A stretch of DNA of 64,000 nt, taken from the NCBI GenBank assembly GCA_002049455.2, contig KV918786.1:372001-436000 (forward strand), given 5' to 3'. The stretch is from Porphyra umbilicalis. Lineage: Eukaryota > Rhodophyta > Bangiophyceae > Bangiales > Bangiaceae. Positions 33,280-44,639 of the stretch are shown here, piece by piece. The translations under genes were made by a program, and so were the position numbers. Each line of letters opens with the position of its first letter. Position 1 is the first letter of the stretch. The notes under the pieces were generated by a model. It was not told the origin of the DNA. It worked only from the letters and a program-made list of their open reading frames with translations, and did not search any database.

Positions 33280-34248
33280 CTACGCGCAGCGGGCCTTGTC
33301 TGCAAAGGCGTTCATCATATTGATGACCGCCTGGCGCACGTCCCAATCTGTCGGACCGTCTGCAGTCGCAGAGCCGCCGCCACCCCCCCCGCCATCCCCC
33401 CCTCCACGTCGGCGTGCTGCCGCGTCCGCGGCGGCTTTCTTCAACGACAGTTTGTACTCAAAATTGTTGCACACCGCCGCGGAGGTCGTCATCTTCTTGG
33501 CCTTATTGGGCGGGGAGGCCGCCGAAATGTCTGCTGCCGTCTTCTCCCCGGGCGGGACCATGCTGCCGTCACGACCCGAATCCTCCGAGTTGTCCGACTC
33601 CCCATCGTCGACGCCGGACCTGTCCCCGTTGTCCCATCCCCTCACGTCGGTGCCTTCATCGCCGTCGCGCCCGTCGCCCTCGGTCTCGCCCGCCTCCCCC
33701 ACCGCGCCCCCCGCAACCGCCGCACTCGAGGAGGCGCCCGCTGAGGCCCGTGCCCCGTCCGCGGCGCGTGCCGAGCCAAACAAGACAGGGTCACGGGCTG
33801 AAGATTGAGCGGAAACCGGCAGCCCTTGAATGCCGAGCGGCACAACCCAAAAAGCACGCACCCTCCAAACTTGAGAAGGATGTCGTCTTTTTCAGCCGTA
33901 CTCAGCCCCGTTTTCTTGAGGTCCTTGCACGCATCATTGTAGCGCGAGCGTTTGTTCTTGATTTTCTTGTCCACCCACACTCTTGATTGACCGGTTGCGG
34001 GCTACCTCCAAGTCGGCGGCTGGGGTTGCGTCGACGAATGCCTTCAGCATCACCGCCTCCATGCGGCGCTTCTTGTCCCCCGTGCAACTCCCGCGGTACT
34101 CCGCCCAATGCGCCGAGGCCGCCGTCATGACGCCAATGGTTTCGCCTGTTGAAAAGTTCTTCGGCCTCCCGGCACTTGGTGAGGCCCGGCGGCCCACATG
34201 CAGCTGGCCGCTCCGGGCAGGGGTCTTGGGGGGGGAGCGGGTCACCAT
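33280..34248 (-). pseudogene. Myb/SANT-like partner protein of Harbinger element, frame-broken
   Basis: Convergent with the nuclease, this frame encodes a basic helical region like the trihelix/Myb-like DNA-binding protein of PIF/Harbinger transposons: NFSTGETIGVMTAASAHWAEY, GDKKRRMEAVMLKAFVDATP, then VWVDKKIKNKRSRYNDACKDLKKTG. A one-base register change at about 33968 splits the domain, and a second register change near 33860 (short intron or frameshift) leads into an acidic linker and the C terminus KAKKMTTSAAVCNNFEYKLSLKK...DVRQAVINMMNAF. The ATG at 34248 is taken as start. Function inferred: it brings the nuclease to the element's ends. Confidence 0.5.
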
Positions 34249-34423
34249 GTCTGGTACTCAACGCCTGGGAGGCCGGCCGGGCGGGGAAGGGGGAGGGGGA
34301 AGGGATAGGGAGTGGTGGATGTGAGAGCGACAAGCGTTGGTGCTGGGGGGGGCGGTGGGGGGACCAGACAGTCTGTGGCGTGCGAGCAACTCACAGCCAG
34401 GTGGTCGTCGGTCTACGCATGTA

Positions 34424-36833
34424 TTGCTGGTCCCTTCATTTTGTCCTGGCGGCCAGGGACTGGGACTGACTGCATTTTCACAATAGCGGCGAAAGTTGTT
34501 TAAACATTCATGTATTACATATCGGATGCAAACAAGTTGGAAACCAATACAAAAAGTAGGCATGTAAGTACTTCGATCTCGCTAGTAAGCCTTGTGTGCC
34601 CTGTGGAAACAGGATACGTGCCTCCGCTGCCAGCCAAATGGGAGACTCCCGACACACTGTGTCCCACCTGAGCAGGAAGCCACTGTTTCTCCCCTTTAGG
34701 ACCCTTTTTCTGGGCCTAGATGCCGCTCGCTGCCTGCAACAGGCCAACATCCACGGATTCTTCAATCTTTCTTGACATTTCTTCCGGTGCATGGCTCTCG
34801 TCTGTTGAATGATTTGCCACACATGGGCCTCACAATCGCCGCTCGGGTTGGCTCGGACAAGTGTGACAACTTGTCTTGCACGATTCGCGCCACGCAGACG
34901 TCCCGACGTCTGGCGTACCGCTTGTGTCGACACGATGAAGTCAGCGCCAATGCGTCGGCTTGCTGTGTCGCTGCACCTCAATGATGGGAAGAGCCTAGAG
35001 ACGGCAGCTCGTCACACGCGAATGTCCCGCAGGACACTGACTCGCTTTTTGGCATACGTCGAGGACACGGGTGAGGTCCACTATGCCCCCAAGAAGTGGA
35101 ACACTCACGCTAACTGCTTTGTGAAGTGCCCAGATCTGCGCTCTGCGGTGCTTTTTGCTGTTGAGCAGTGGCCAGAGGCTGTTCTGGACGAGACATCGGA
35201 CTTTGTCACTAACCTTCATCAACTGCTTGGCGAGGATGTTGTTATTTCTCCCTCCTCCGTTTCTCGTATACTCGCTGCCAATGGATTGACGCGTAAGGTG
35301 ATCGAGACTGCCTTTATTACGCGAAACGAGCTTGACCGCGCGCGCTGGGTCCTTGATCAGTGGGACATTCCCCTGCGCGCTAGAGTTTACGTGGATGAGG
35401 CGCACCGCTGCGGACGGTCTGCCAACAGGAAGTGGGCCTGGTCACTGCGTGGGCATCGAGCCGAGTGTTACCTAACGAGCTCTCGGGGGGTGAGCACGAG
35501 TTTCTTCGTTGCCATGAGCCACGACCGGGTGCTTGACTGGAAAATCACGCAGCCGCCCCCCGGCCAGACCTCCGTCGACTTTTTGCTTTTCGCTCTGGAA
35601 AACGTGCTGCCGCACATGAACGCGTATGACCCTGCGTTGCCCTGGTCCCATCAGAACGAGCGCTGTGTTCTGATACTCGACAATGCTCGGGCTCACGACC
35701 AGGCCGCAATCGCCCTGATTGAGGCCGCTGGGGTGCTGGTGCGGCTCCTGCCTCCCTACAGCCCCGACTTCAATCCGATTGAGGACGTGTTCTCAGTCGG
35801 GAGCAGCTGGCTGCGACGGCACGTCATGCCCGAGCAGTTCAACGAGTGGCCCTTATTTTGCATTGCGCTCATGCTATCCTATATCTCGCCGGCCATGTGC
35901 CGTGGCTTTGTCAAGGCCGCGGTGCACAACTACACACTGTACATCTGACGGCCCGTAAGTGATGCCCTCCCAACTGCCTCTTATCGATACCAGGAAAGAT
36001 TGACAGCAGCGGTGCGCCACTGCTCTCACTAACTCAACCATTACCAACGCTTTCCGTCCCGCTGGTTCTCGTTCCCCGATCATACAGGCCTCACTTTTCT
36101 GTCACTGGATGCAACCCTGAACACAGAGAAGGTGAAAAGGCTGAGATCCGCGGCAGGCGCTCGCCGCCGGTCGGCGCGCAACGGGATGTTTCATGCGGGC
36201 CGGCGTCGGGAGCCTGGCACGACGGCCGGCGTGATTGGGCCGGCCGCGGTGGCGGTTGGGCAGTCGGATGGGCGGTGGGACGAACTGATGCCGGAAGTCC
36301 AATACGGGGGAAAGATCGGTAGCGAGCAGTTCTTGGCATGCAGAACAGCGGTGTTAGAAATTTGATCGAGGTCTGTATGAACGCAACTCAACAGTTATAG
36401 CCGCTACGAGCTGCCCCCAACCGCACGCACTGCAAACCAAATGCCAAGAGCGTACCCGACGTCTGGGGCGCCCTGGTGACATGAGCGCCGGCCGAGGCTC
36501 CAGAACCAGAAGGACCACCGGCCATGCTCGGCAGCCTTGATGACAAACAGGTTGCCAGTTGCTGAAGGCCTGGAGCTGCATGGCGACAGTGACAGACCAC
36601 ACGTCGACGACGAAGCTCGCGACGTCGACGGTGTGGAGAACGAATGTGGCCATGAGATCGGCGCCTTATGTGCCATAACTGTGACCACAACTACGCGGCA
36701 GGCCATGTAAATTGTGGACTTTGTCTTTGAAACAACGTTGGACTTTTCCTAATCTTTCAAGGAAATGTTTTCATCACCAACTAAGAGTCAGTCCTAGTCC
36801 CAGGCCGGCAGGACAAAAGTGGGAGACCAGCCA
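34424..36833 (+). mobile_element. Tc1/mariner-type transposon, 2.4 kb, TA-flanked
   Basis: The left end (34424 onward) begins TTGCTGGTCCCTTCATTTTG, and the right end, read inward from 36833, begins TGGCTGGTCTCCCACTTTTG. The two ends agree at roughly 80% over about 50 bp, including GTCCTG.CGGCC.GGGACT.GGACTGAC. TA flanks are at 34422-34423 and 36834-36835. The transposase occupies 34935-35948. Nearly 900 bp between its stop and the right end is non-coding, which is long for this group and may hold a nested insertion. The MITEs at 37535 and 45308 have matching ends. Confidence 0.8.
34935..35948 (+). CDS. Tc1/mariner (IS630-type) transposase, intact
   Basis: This is a DDE transposase of 337 aa. 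I chose ATG 34935 (MKSAPMRRLAVSLHLNDG) because a helix-turn-helix follows directly (KSLETAARHTRMSRRTLTRFL), as in this family; upstream in-frame sequence lies in the non-coding leader. The catalytic triad is present: Asp in RVYVDEAHRCGRS (~35394), Asp in CVLILDNARAHD (~35679), and Glu in PPYSPDFNPIEDVFS (~35781), with 33 residues between the second Asp and Glu. The NRKWAWSLRG and PYSPDFNPIE blocks are diagnostic of DDE_3/IS630-Tc1. There are no stops or frameshifts, so it could be active and is the best candidate to move the family A MITEs. Confidence 0.9.
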   Translation: MKSAPMRRLAVSLHLNDGKSLETAARHTRMSRRTLTRFLAYVEDTGEVHYAPKKWNTHANCFVKCPDLRSAVLFAVEQWPEAVLDETSDFVTNLHQLLGEDVVISPSSVSRILAANGLTRKVIETAFITRNELDRARWVLDQWDIPLRARVYVDEAHRCGRSANRKWAWSLRGHRAECYLTSSRGVSTSFFVAMSHDRVLDWKITQPPPGQTSVDFLLFALENVLPHMNAYDPALPWSHQNERCVLILDNARAHDQAAIALIEAAGVLVRLLPPYSPDFNPIEDVFSVGSSWLRRHVMPEQFNEWPLFCIALMLSYISPAMCRGFVKAAVHNYTLYI

Positions 36834-36835
36834 TA

Positions 36836-37534
36836 TGTGCGGCGCCCCACGCTGCGTGAGCGTTTGGCTTGCCAGGAGCGGCGCGCTCTCCATGAGAAAA
36901 AGGACGGGCAAGTGACGGCAGTGATTATCCCTGGGGGGGGACCTCCGGGGGGACCGGCGCTCGGTAAGCAGTCCCTCCAGGGACGATAAGTTGGAATGAG
37001 CCGATTTATTCTTGGGGGGGGACCGCTGGGGGGACCGCTCGGCAGGTGGGGGGACCGCGCTCGTCCGCGGCGCAGCCTCCACATCTACAGGGCGCACGCG
37101 AGAGGTTTAAGAACCGAAGCGGGAGCCCACGCGCAGCGCTCCCAGGTGAATTTCCAGATTGAGAGATGGACCCGTAACCTCTGCCGCGCGGGCCGCCGTG
37201 CAGTGTTTCCCAGGGCAAATCCTAGTGGCAGGCACGCTCCGCTCTGCGCGAAAAACGCAGTGTCATCTCGGCACCCTCGGGGCCCGGCTCCGGCGCTGCG
37301 CGCCTTCGCTGCGGGCCCCGAGGGTGCCTCGCTGACACTGCGTTTTTCGCCGCAGTGCTCGCTACAAATTTTATATTGAAACATGATACGTGCATTCCGG
37401 GACATGTGATTGGTTGGATGACGATGAGAATTGACCAATGAAACTGTGTCGCTCAGCTGTCTGAAACTGAATCAAGTCGTTTTCAAATCCCCGGTCCCCC
37501 CGGCGGTCTCCCTACCTCGAATGTGGGTAGAATA
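36836..37534. other. spacer with G-run repeats and a large hairpin
   Basis: Two related blocks of G7-8ACC..GGGGGGACC form (about 36930-36955 and 37012-37055) precede the hairpin at 37248-37350. No gene is seen. Confidence 0.5.
37248..37350. repeat. large inverted repeat (39-bp arms, 25-bp loop)
   Basis: Arms 37248-37286 and 37312-37350 pair at 36 of 39 positions, both containing AAAAACGCAGTGTCA and GGCACCCTCGGGGCCCG. It would form a very stable stem-loop. No flanking duplication is obvious. It could be a small foldback element or a chance survivor of an inverted duplication. Confidence 0.85.
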
Positions 37535-37932
37535 TTGCTGATCCCCGAATTTTGTCCTGGTGGACAAAGACTGACTTGCCGACCGACTCTCTACACCAAT
37601 TAGATGTGCCCCTGGGACTGACTAGGTGCTCCAGATTGCTAACATGTGCCCATACGGCCTGGAAATTAACATCAGCTCCTCTTTTTTCCTGCACTTCTGG
37701 CAAGGAGACTGTGGAAAATCTTATGATCTCGCGCGGGCAGCTTGCTCTGCGCCAAACAAATCGGATCAAGCGGCGACAACAGTGAGTTATGCTGGATGCA
37801 AGGTCCTGGCACCGAATGCGGGATTTTGATTGGCTTCGTTGCCTTCTTACTGTCGTTTTAGACCAATACAGTGCTGTTAATTACAGTCATTCTTTGTCCA
37901 TGTCCCTCAGGACAATACTTGTGGATCAGCAA
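37535..37932 (+). mobile_element. mariner-type MITE, family A, copy 1 (398 bp)
   Basis: The ends are TTGCTGATCCCCGAATTTTG and the imperfect inverse ending GTGGATCAGCAA, flanked by TA (37533-37534, 37933-37934). Its interior matches the 45308-45706 copy along its whole length. The right end has decayed more. End sequences match the mariner element at 34424. Any open frame inside is not a gene. Confidence 0.85.
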
Positions 37933-37934
37933 TA

Positions 37935-38759
37935 GCCTACTCGCCATGGCGCGGTTGCGTGCTGGTGCTTGCCTCTTTGCATGTGATTTCAACATTCATT
38001 TTCTCATTGCTATTGGTGCTCTGAAACCAAGTCAATATCAAATATATAATTCCTATATTTGGGGCCTGAGCCGGTTGCTGAGCAAGGTTCTGAGCAACAG
38101 GAAACCGTAAATAGGCCTCTAGTTTCCCTCAGCGCAGTGCACCTCGTTGCTGGATCAACCACGAGCCCGGTTCTGACTCAAATGTGCTCGTTCAGAACTT
38201 GCACGACCCCTTGTAAACGTCTCTGTCGAGCGTTTTTCCCCTGCTTCACGACTTGACAGTATTCAATACCAGCCACCGAAGCGGCAACTGTCCCTCAGTG
38301 AACGGCGAAAGGGAATGGTCTTGGTATCGTGAACTCACTTCCTACCAAGATCTGTGATAATTGCCGACTGTTGGATCCCTTCTCCTGTCCCACAATCCGC
38401 CTCTCATACACTTAGGCTCATAATAGAAACCAGGGGTTTCCAAGCGTACCAAGAAAGTGTGTATTTGCGCGTTCATTTTAGTGCGTGGATACTCAGACGC
38501 CCAAGGAATCGGCCGAGTGGCGATTTTATGCCACCCAGTATTCCTCGTCAAAATCTTTACGCAGCACGCTCGGAAGGGATAACCAAATCCGTACCAACTC
38601 GCGGCTGACGGTCCAGACCAGCAAGATCTCCCGCGTAACCAACAAATGGCGCAGCTGTGCACAGAGATCTCGTGTGGTCGCCGCTTGGCACAGCACAAAG
38701 CAGGCATCGCGGCGCCGGAGCGGTCAAGAGCGCAGGCAACTGCCCTGTGGCACGCTCAA
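37935..38759. other. 0.8 kb without recognisable gene
   Basis: This may include the eroded 5' half of the Harbinger relic that follows, but no motif is readable. Confidence 0.4.
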
Positions 38760-39208
38760 GCTAAGCTGTAATTTGCCGATCGCGAATACCTGGCCGGCGA
38801 CAAGGGTATGCTGGGCTCAAAGCGCGTCCTTCTTTCGCACAAGGAGCCAGCGGCCTACATTTATGCAAACCGGAAATACAAGTACCAGCACGCGTGGCGT
38901 CGAATTTCGGCCGAAGAGGTCATTGAAGTCGTCAAGGGCGCTTCGGCAGCCTCAAGGAGCTACGAATGCCCGGGGCTTGCGACGCTGACTTTACAAGAGT
39001 AGTGGAGTGGGTGGCAGTGTGCGCTATCCTCCACAACATCTGCATCCGGCTTGGCGACATTTCCCCTCACGATGCCGCAGCGGATGCACCTACCAACGTA
39101 GGGGGCGAATCTTTGGCGCCCCTACCCCCCGCGGCGAGTGCAGCGAGGAGCCGGGTGCAGCAGCATGTGTTACAGTTTATGATTGCCAAAGAACTCTATC
39201 ACGGGTAA
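38760..39208 (+). pseudogene. PIF/Harbinger transposase 3' fragment, frame-broken
   Basis: The readable part starts at FADREYLAGDKGML (second-Asp region: the D of GDKG). It continues ANRKYKYQHAWRRISAEEVIEVVKG (catalytic Glu region), then changes register near 38940 to GRFGSLKELRMPGACDADF and VVEWVAVCAILHNICIRLGD, the typical C-terminal LHN block. It ends at TAA 39206-39208. The N-terminal half and first Asp are not recognisable. As in the copy at 31-34 kb, a minus-strand partner frame follows. Confidence 0.65.
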
Positions 39209-39277
39209 TGCAAATGATAATAGGGTGTCTTTTTGTCCTTAGATGTCGTAATGCAAGAGAAGTATAGTACACATAAT

Positions 39278-40305
39278 CTACCGCGGCCCAGCCGCCATCT
39301 CGGCAGCCAAAAGGTCCTTGAAAATTAAGTTGCCTGGCTCGGCCAAGATGAGCCGGGTAAGATCAGCCACGCGCTGGGTGCGCCGCGCGTTCGACTTGGC
39401 CTGGAGCTCGCGGTCGTCCCGGCGGCTATTCTCAACGGTGGTGGTGGAGACGGCCGCCAGAATGTCGGCCATGGCCTGGTCCGAATGGGCGGCGGAGGCA
39501 GCAGGATGTGCATCGCGCCCAGACCGCCCACTGGCACCACCCGGGGGCATCACCAGGGGTGCGCGCTGCAGCCCTGGGCCGGTAGAGCGCCATCAGCTCG
39601 CGGGGGGAGTCATCATGCCGCCCCTCACCGCACGTCCCCCCACCTCAGTGTGTCTCGCCGCCGGCCCTCATTCGGCACGCGAACGCGTACTGGTCCCACA
39701 GCCTCCGACCGGCGCGCCCTCTTCCGACCCGCCGTCCTCCCCACTAGAGCTCTTCTCGTCGGCATCATCGCCCTGTCGCCCAAGCAGCTCCCACACATCC
39801 CCAATCATAGCTGCCCTGGCGTCATCGCTGGCAGTCGCCGCCTCACTGGTGCCAATTTTGACCGCTGATGGCCCCCCAGTGGGCGATGGTGGCGCCACAG
39901 GGAGGGCGCCACTGACGTGAACACCCGATTGCCGGAGATTTCCAACGTCAGGCATCGTAGAGTCGGCGAACTCGAGCATTTCTTGAACTTGGCTTGTGGT
40001 ACCATTCCAGTCACGAGCTTCCATTCGTACAAGGTCCGCCACTCCCATAGCCACCTGGTCTCCGGTCGTCCCCATGAGCCCGTGCACGAGCTCGGCCGCC
40101 CGGAAAGCTTCTGGTCGGCCTTCACAACACGGCAGAGCGCCTGCGTGTCGCGGCCGAGAGCAGCTAGGGACACATGCGACCTGTAGAAGGGCGGCGTCCC
40201 AGCATCGAGCCCGGAAGAGGATGAGCGCAGCGTCGCGGCGGCGGCAGAGGCAGCAGCCGCGCCGGCTCCCCGTTCATCGAGGTTCGCCTTGAGGACGTCC
40301 GCCAT
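39278..40305 (-). pseudogene. probable Harbinger partner protein, frame-broken
   Basis: Three overlapping minus frames (40305-39805, 40087-39668, 39553-39278) give one plausible acidic/helical protein read across register changes: MADVLKANLDERG start, RMEARDWNGTTSQVQEMLEFAD middle, and DRELQAKSNARRTQRVADLTRLIL end. It is convergent with the nuclease relic, the layout expected for the second gene of a PIF/Harbinger element. I cannot see a clear Myb motif, so the assignment rests on position. Confidence 0.3.
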
Positions 40306-40613
40306 GACGTTGTTTACGTGCAGTTGTAGGGTTCATGCGGACGACGCGTGAGCGGACACGTGAAAGGTGACCTCCCTGGCCCATTTCTGACGATGAGGAA
40401 GCACTCTTGAATAGTCAGCATCACGCCGCGCACAGCAGCCTCGTCGCTGGCGTTGTTGCTCGCGTTGGCACTCTCACGCTCCCCGACACCACCGTTCTAT
40501 TTGGCAGCATGATCACGGCGGCGGCCACGAAGGCCACGCCCGCGGGAGCCAGCACCGCGGCCACAGGCTTGGCCGGCACCGCCGCGGCGGGCGACGCCGC
40601 CGCGTTAGACGCC

Positions 40614-41007
40614 TTATTGCAGTCGCGTGGTGCGGCGGAGATCTGCACGACATGTGGATAGCCCGGCACTTGCTGCCGCTGTGGCAGCCATGCGATTGTC
40701 CCACGCCGCGTCGTCAATTTGCGAAAGGAGGTCGACTGGAGCAGGTGAGCGCCGCGCCACGTGGTGATACACAACAGCGTCTCGATGACGCACATGTCTG
40801 ACGCGTCGGGCGGCACCAGTTCTTGTGTCTGATAGCCGTCGACCGGACGAAACGTGGCTGTCGGTCGGGCTGCCGCTGTCAAAGCGGGCCGAGGACATTG
40901 CCGCTGAGAGCGAGCATGGTGCAGAGGCAGCCGAAAAAGCGGCTGTTGAAGGGGACGCGCCACCACCTACGCCAAAGGTGACAGCGCCAATTTTCTTGCT
41001 CCTCACA

Positions 41008-41048
<41 letters not shown>

Positions 41049-41144
41049 TGCCACCGCCGCCGCCGCCGCCGCCGTGTCGGCCGCCGTCGCCATCGTCTGG
41101 CCGGCGACCGATGCAGTGGCCGCCCCAGACTCCCTCGGCGCCAT
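40614..41144 (-). CDS. hypothetical protein with poly-Ala tract
   Basis: ATG 41144 (MAPRESGAATASVAG) opens 176 codons. A GCC microsatellite (about 41010-41070) encodes a 15-20 residue Ala run, followed by VRSKKIGAVTFGVGGG and a Ser-rich region ending TCRADLRRTTRLQ. No family is recognised. Overlapping minus frame 40421-40966 is also open, and I cannot tell which, if either, is used. Together with the preceding frames it may be part of the Harbinger relic's second gene. Confidence 0.25.
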
Positions 41145-42189
41145 ATAAAGGCATTGGCGAAAAGGCACACGTGTGGAAAAAAAGAAAAAGAACGAGGTGC
41201 CGTGTTGGTCACCGATGACACCAATAAATTGGATAGACGGAAGCTTACAAGCAAGATGGGAGTGCCAGGAGGAGGGAGGGTCGTAATCAAGACGAGGGTG
41301 GTAAGGAGTTCTCAAACACGGGGGTGATCTCATGCACGGGGGCGTTCTCAAACACTGGAAGCGTCGTCGACGTAGGGATGCAGGGCAACCAGGTGGAAAG
41401 GAGGAGACTCAAACACGCGGATGACCGCGGCGCAGTATGCGTCGTGGTGTTCGAGCAGCTGTGCAACAGGTGACCCGGAGCACGATTGAGGCACGTGTGT
41501 GCCTCTTCAGCGCTAGGAAGCACAAAACTAGCAGCGCAGGGCACGAGCAACGAGCCTGTCACGCAGTAGGTGGTTGGATGCGAAGCAAGAGAACAGAGGC
41601 GGGGTGACGGCATCCAACGCCCAGCGACGCGCACAATGAGTAAGCGTGTTACGATCTGTCGCGTCACCGGCGGCCGCTGAGCGCGTACGATCTAGGCACG
41701 TTGGCTGGGATGGTTGGCAACAGAGATCGGAAAAGCGCCCGCGCAACGCGTGTGCGCGGCTGCGCCGCGGCACCGGCGCCTATGGTGTGCGCGGGGCCGC
41801 TGTGAGAGGGGTGGGTGCGCTGACCCCACGGCCCGAGCCACGCCCACGTATGGCGTGTGGGCGGCTGCGACGCGGCGGCGGCACCCGCTGTGTGCGCGGG
41901 GCCGCTGTATCAGGGGTGGGGGCGCAAGCAAGATTCGCTTTTGCAGGCCCCCTCGTTGCGACAGCAAGAAGCCAGCGCTGGACCCCGATCATTCCCGCGG
42001 CCGCTTGGCACGATCGGATACCCTCGTCTTCATATGGGTTCTCCTTTAATTACTTTTAGATGCCAGAAGTCTGGCCATCTTCTGTTTCTCTGATGCCGAT
42101 TGTTCGGTAAATCTTATTTAGCTGCCGCGTCTCCCCCCCATCGCGGAGGCTGAGCGACCCCTCGAAATGAGGCTGCACCCATTGTTGAA
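41145..42189. other. 1 kb, no confident gene; imperfect 105-bp repeat
   Basis: Sequence around 41750-41840 (..GTGTGCGCGGGGCCGCTGT..) recurs at about 41860-41935, giving a plus frame (41646-42059) with a duplicated 35-residue Arg/Gly-rich segment. This is unlikely to be a gene. Confidence 0.35.
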
Positions 42190-42335
42190 TCAGCCTAGTG
42201 GCGCGGGTGTGGTTATGCGGGGTAGGGTGGGGTGGCGCGGGTGGGGTGGGGTGGCGCGGGTGGCATGGGTGTGGTGCGGTGCGGTTAGGTGGGGCGCATG
42301 GGGTGGGGTGGAGTAGCGTGGAGTGGGGGCGGTAG
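42190..42335 (+). repeat. G-rich minisatellite (GGTGGGGTGGCGCGG type)
   Basis: This is about 145 bp of degenerate GGTGGGGTGGCGCGG / GGTGTGGTGCGG units, with G and T on the plus strand throughout. The G-run spacing could allow quadruplex formation. Confidence 0.75.
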
Positions 42336-43240
42336 ATGAAATGGAGTACGAAGCGTGGAAGACAGCGCACTTCAATATGGCCCGAAAACCCTGTCGTCCG
42401 CGCGATCGTCGTGCCACCACTGTGTCCACCACGTGCCAAGTCCGGCGTCGAAGAGGCTCTGGCAAAATCTGGCACAATCTGGTGCGTGACGGGGTCCCTC
42501 CTGCTGCCCGAGGACTGCAACGTTTAGGCGCGCGCGTGCTGGTGGTCCGTGCGCGCTACGGCATGCCCCAGCGAGAGTGCGGCACCGCTGGGACTGAGGC
42601 CCAGTTCCGCGCGAGAGAGGCCCCACGGCGACCCCCACAGGCACGAAAACAAGCCGTGGCCGTGCCTCGATCATAGTCAAACGTCACCGGCAGACGTTAT
42701 AAGGGCTGTCAACATAAGCTCGTACGATATTTTGGATAAGAACTCTTATCCCACTGACAATAGATCCCTGTCCAAAAAGCTCTGCTATCCTTATTCTTAT
42801 ACGTCTTGGACGATCAAGTGCATTTGACGAGGTAAACACAAGCTGAGTTCAACTATCTGTCGTTTCAGTGCCTGTCAAGCCATGCCTTTGTGGGCTCAAG
42901 TCGGGCATCAAGTTGTTGTAGGTTCCTACGGAGGGTCACGCACCAAGATATTACCTTACAGTTCGCTCACACTGCTCTTGCTTCGCCTTCACACTCTTGC
43001 CCACGGCCCACCTCTTCCCCCTGGAGGCCTCCTGTGCCAGCATGGTATGGCGCCCAAGCGGCAGCAGAGCGAGTGCCGGGGCCATCTGCGGGTCAGTTCC
43101 ACTCTTGACGAACGCACTTGACAGATCGACAAGCCCATCTAGCTCCTCGAGCGTGAAGCCGCATACAGTTTTGAATTGCACCAACCCATCCTATGCACTC
43201 AGGATGGCAACCTCTGATGCGCCTGATGGATACATCAAAG
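42336..43240. other. 0.9 kb before the tandem duplication, no confident gene
   Basis: A frame at 42997-43332 ends inside the duplication. Its last 30 residues (SDAPDGYIKASASTY) loosely resemble the copy 2 upstream frame, suggesting older homology across the junction. Nothing else is recognised. Confidence 0.35.
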
Positions 43241-43365
43241 CGTCGGCGTCCACGTATGCTTCTGAACGCACGCTACGCGTAAATGAGTCAATTGCAGTGT
43301 TTGAGGCACGTCCCGGGTTTATGCCGCCATAGCGCTGGGCTCCATGGTTCACGGAAGATCGCCCG

Positions 43366-44639
43366 GTGGCACTACACTTCACGCAGTCCTGTGGCGAGTT
43401 TGTTATCGCCGTCCGGGAGTCCACCGAGCATGAACATGATTCGTGGTCAGCTTTGACCGCCGCCGGCCCCTTAGAGCTTTCCTGCGTGGCTGAGCCCAGA
43501 GAAGACGTCCTCTCCGAGAAAGATCTATACTTAGTGTATGTGTCGCTGTGCGTAGACATGTTCAATGTGCATAAGCTTCGCCGTGTAAGCCCAGAGGGCT
43601 ACTACGGGGGTTGCACCTCTTTGTGCTTGGAGGATGGTGCGTTTTCAGCTCGTCCTCCCTCCTTCTCACCCCCTGGAGCAAGCCCGCAAGCTCTGCTCAG
43701 AAAGATCATCGACAACTTGATGAAAGTGGGTAAGGAGGGCTTGGCTGTCTGTGACGCTTTCAAGAAGGAGAGCGTTGTCATTCAAGTATACATATGTCTC
43801 GGTGTCTTTGATTTTCCCATGGCCGCAAAGTTCTCTAACTCGATCGGCGCCCAAGGCACGGAGCACTGCACAAGCTGCGACATTGTCCACAAAAAAGCGG
43901 TCACAGAAAGGAAGGAGCGGGCGATGAGCAGCACTGTTTCTTTCAATGTGAAGTACTCACGGTACTCGAGAACGCAAAAGCGACCTTCTCTCATCATGTC
44001 TGTTATGAAAAACACACCGGGCTGTCGACAGACGCAGTGAGGGACGCACTCCTACTGAACGGCATTACAGACAAGGCTGGTAGTCTGATTGTGCGCCTGG
44101 CCGAGGCCCGAGGACCTAGAACGTTTGACAGACACGAGCACGACCCAATTTCTCCTTCACATCTACTGTACTGCAGCATTGGCTCACACTTACTTATAGA
44201 AGCGCACGAGACACTCTCGGTCGAGCAGCGAGACAAGGTCATGCGGGAAATGCGCCTCAGCGTGAAGCATGCTCCGACACACACGATACAGTGATCATTC
44301 AAGCCCAAAAGAAAGGGTGGCACAACTTTGTCAATGTCAGATTGCGCAGTGCTTCTCACCGTAGGCCCCGCAGTGTTACAGTATCTCGTGCATAACACTG
44401 CCAATTACTCTCATGCAGTGGCTACCCTCAGAGCTTTCGAGGCCCTGCGACGGTCTTCCACTGTTCTGTTCCACGTGCCAGCAGCCTCATCCGAAGGGGA
44501 AAAGGCCATGAAAGAGCGGCCGACCGTCGCTGGACTCCAAAGTATCAGCGAGAGCCTCATGATTGAGCTACGTCAACCGTTACCCTTTGAAGCAAATTGG
44601 GAGTGCCCGTCGGTGCGTCGTGTACTGCAACTGCTATAA
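43366..44639 (+). pseudogene. Tnp2/CACTA-like transposase relic, copy 1
   Basis: Three consecutive plus frames (43366-44040, 44037-44294, 44328-44639) read as one broken protein. The first has CVDMFNVHKLRRVSPEGYYGG, SPPGASPQALLRKIIDNLMKVG, VFDFPMAAKFSNSIGAQG and CTSCDIV. This order (D.F, pG..p..l, l..D.p...k, C..C) recalls the Tnp2-type transposases of CACTA-like elements. The second and third continue as helical sequence (DALLLNGITDKAGSLIVRLAEARGP, and LQYLVHNTANYSHAVATLRAFE). Register changes near 44030 and 44300 mark decay, and both are shared with copy 2, so decay predates the duplication. The family call is tentative because no catalytic triad is identifiable. Confidence 0.4.

Noticed and set aside
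37512-37769. Similar small minus frames inside the two family A MITEs (also 45237-45575)
   Set aside because: Their similarity comes from the shared MITE sequence. The frames run past the element ends and have no motif.
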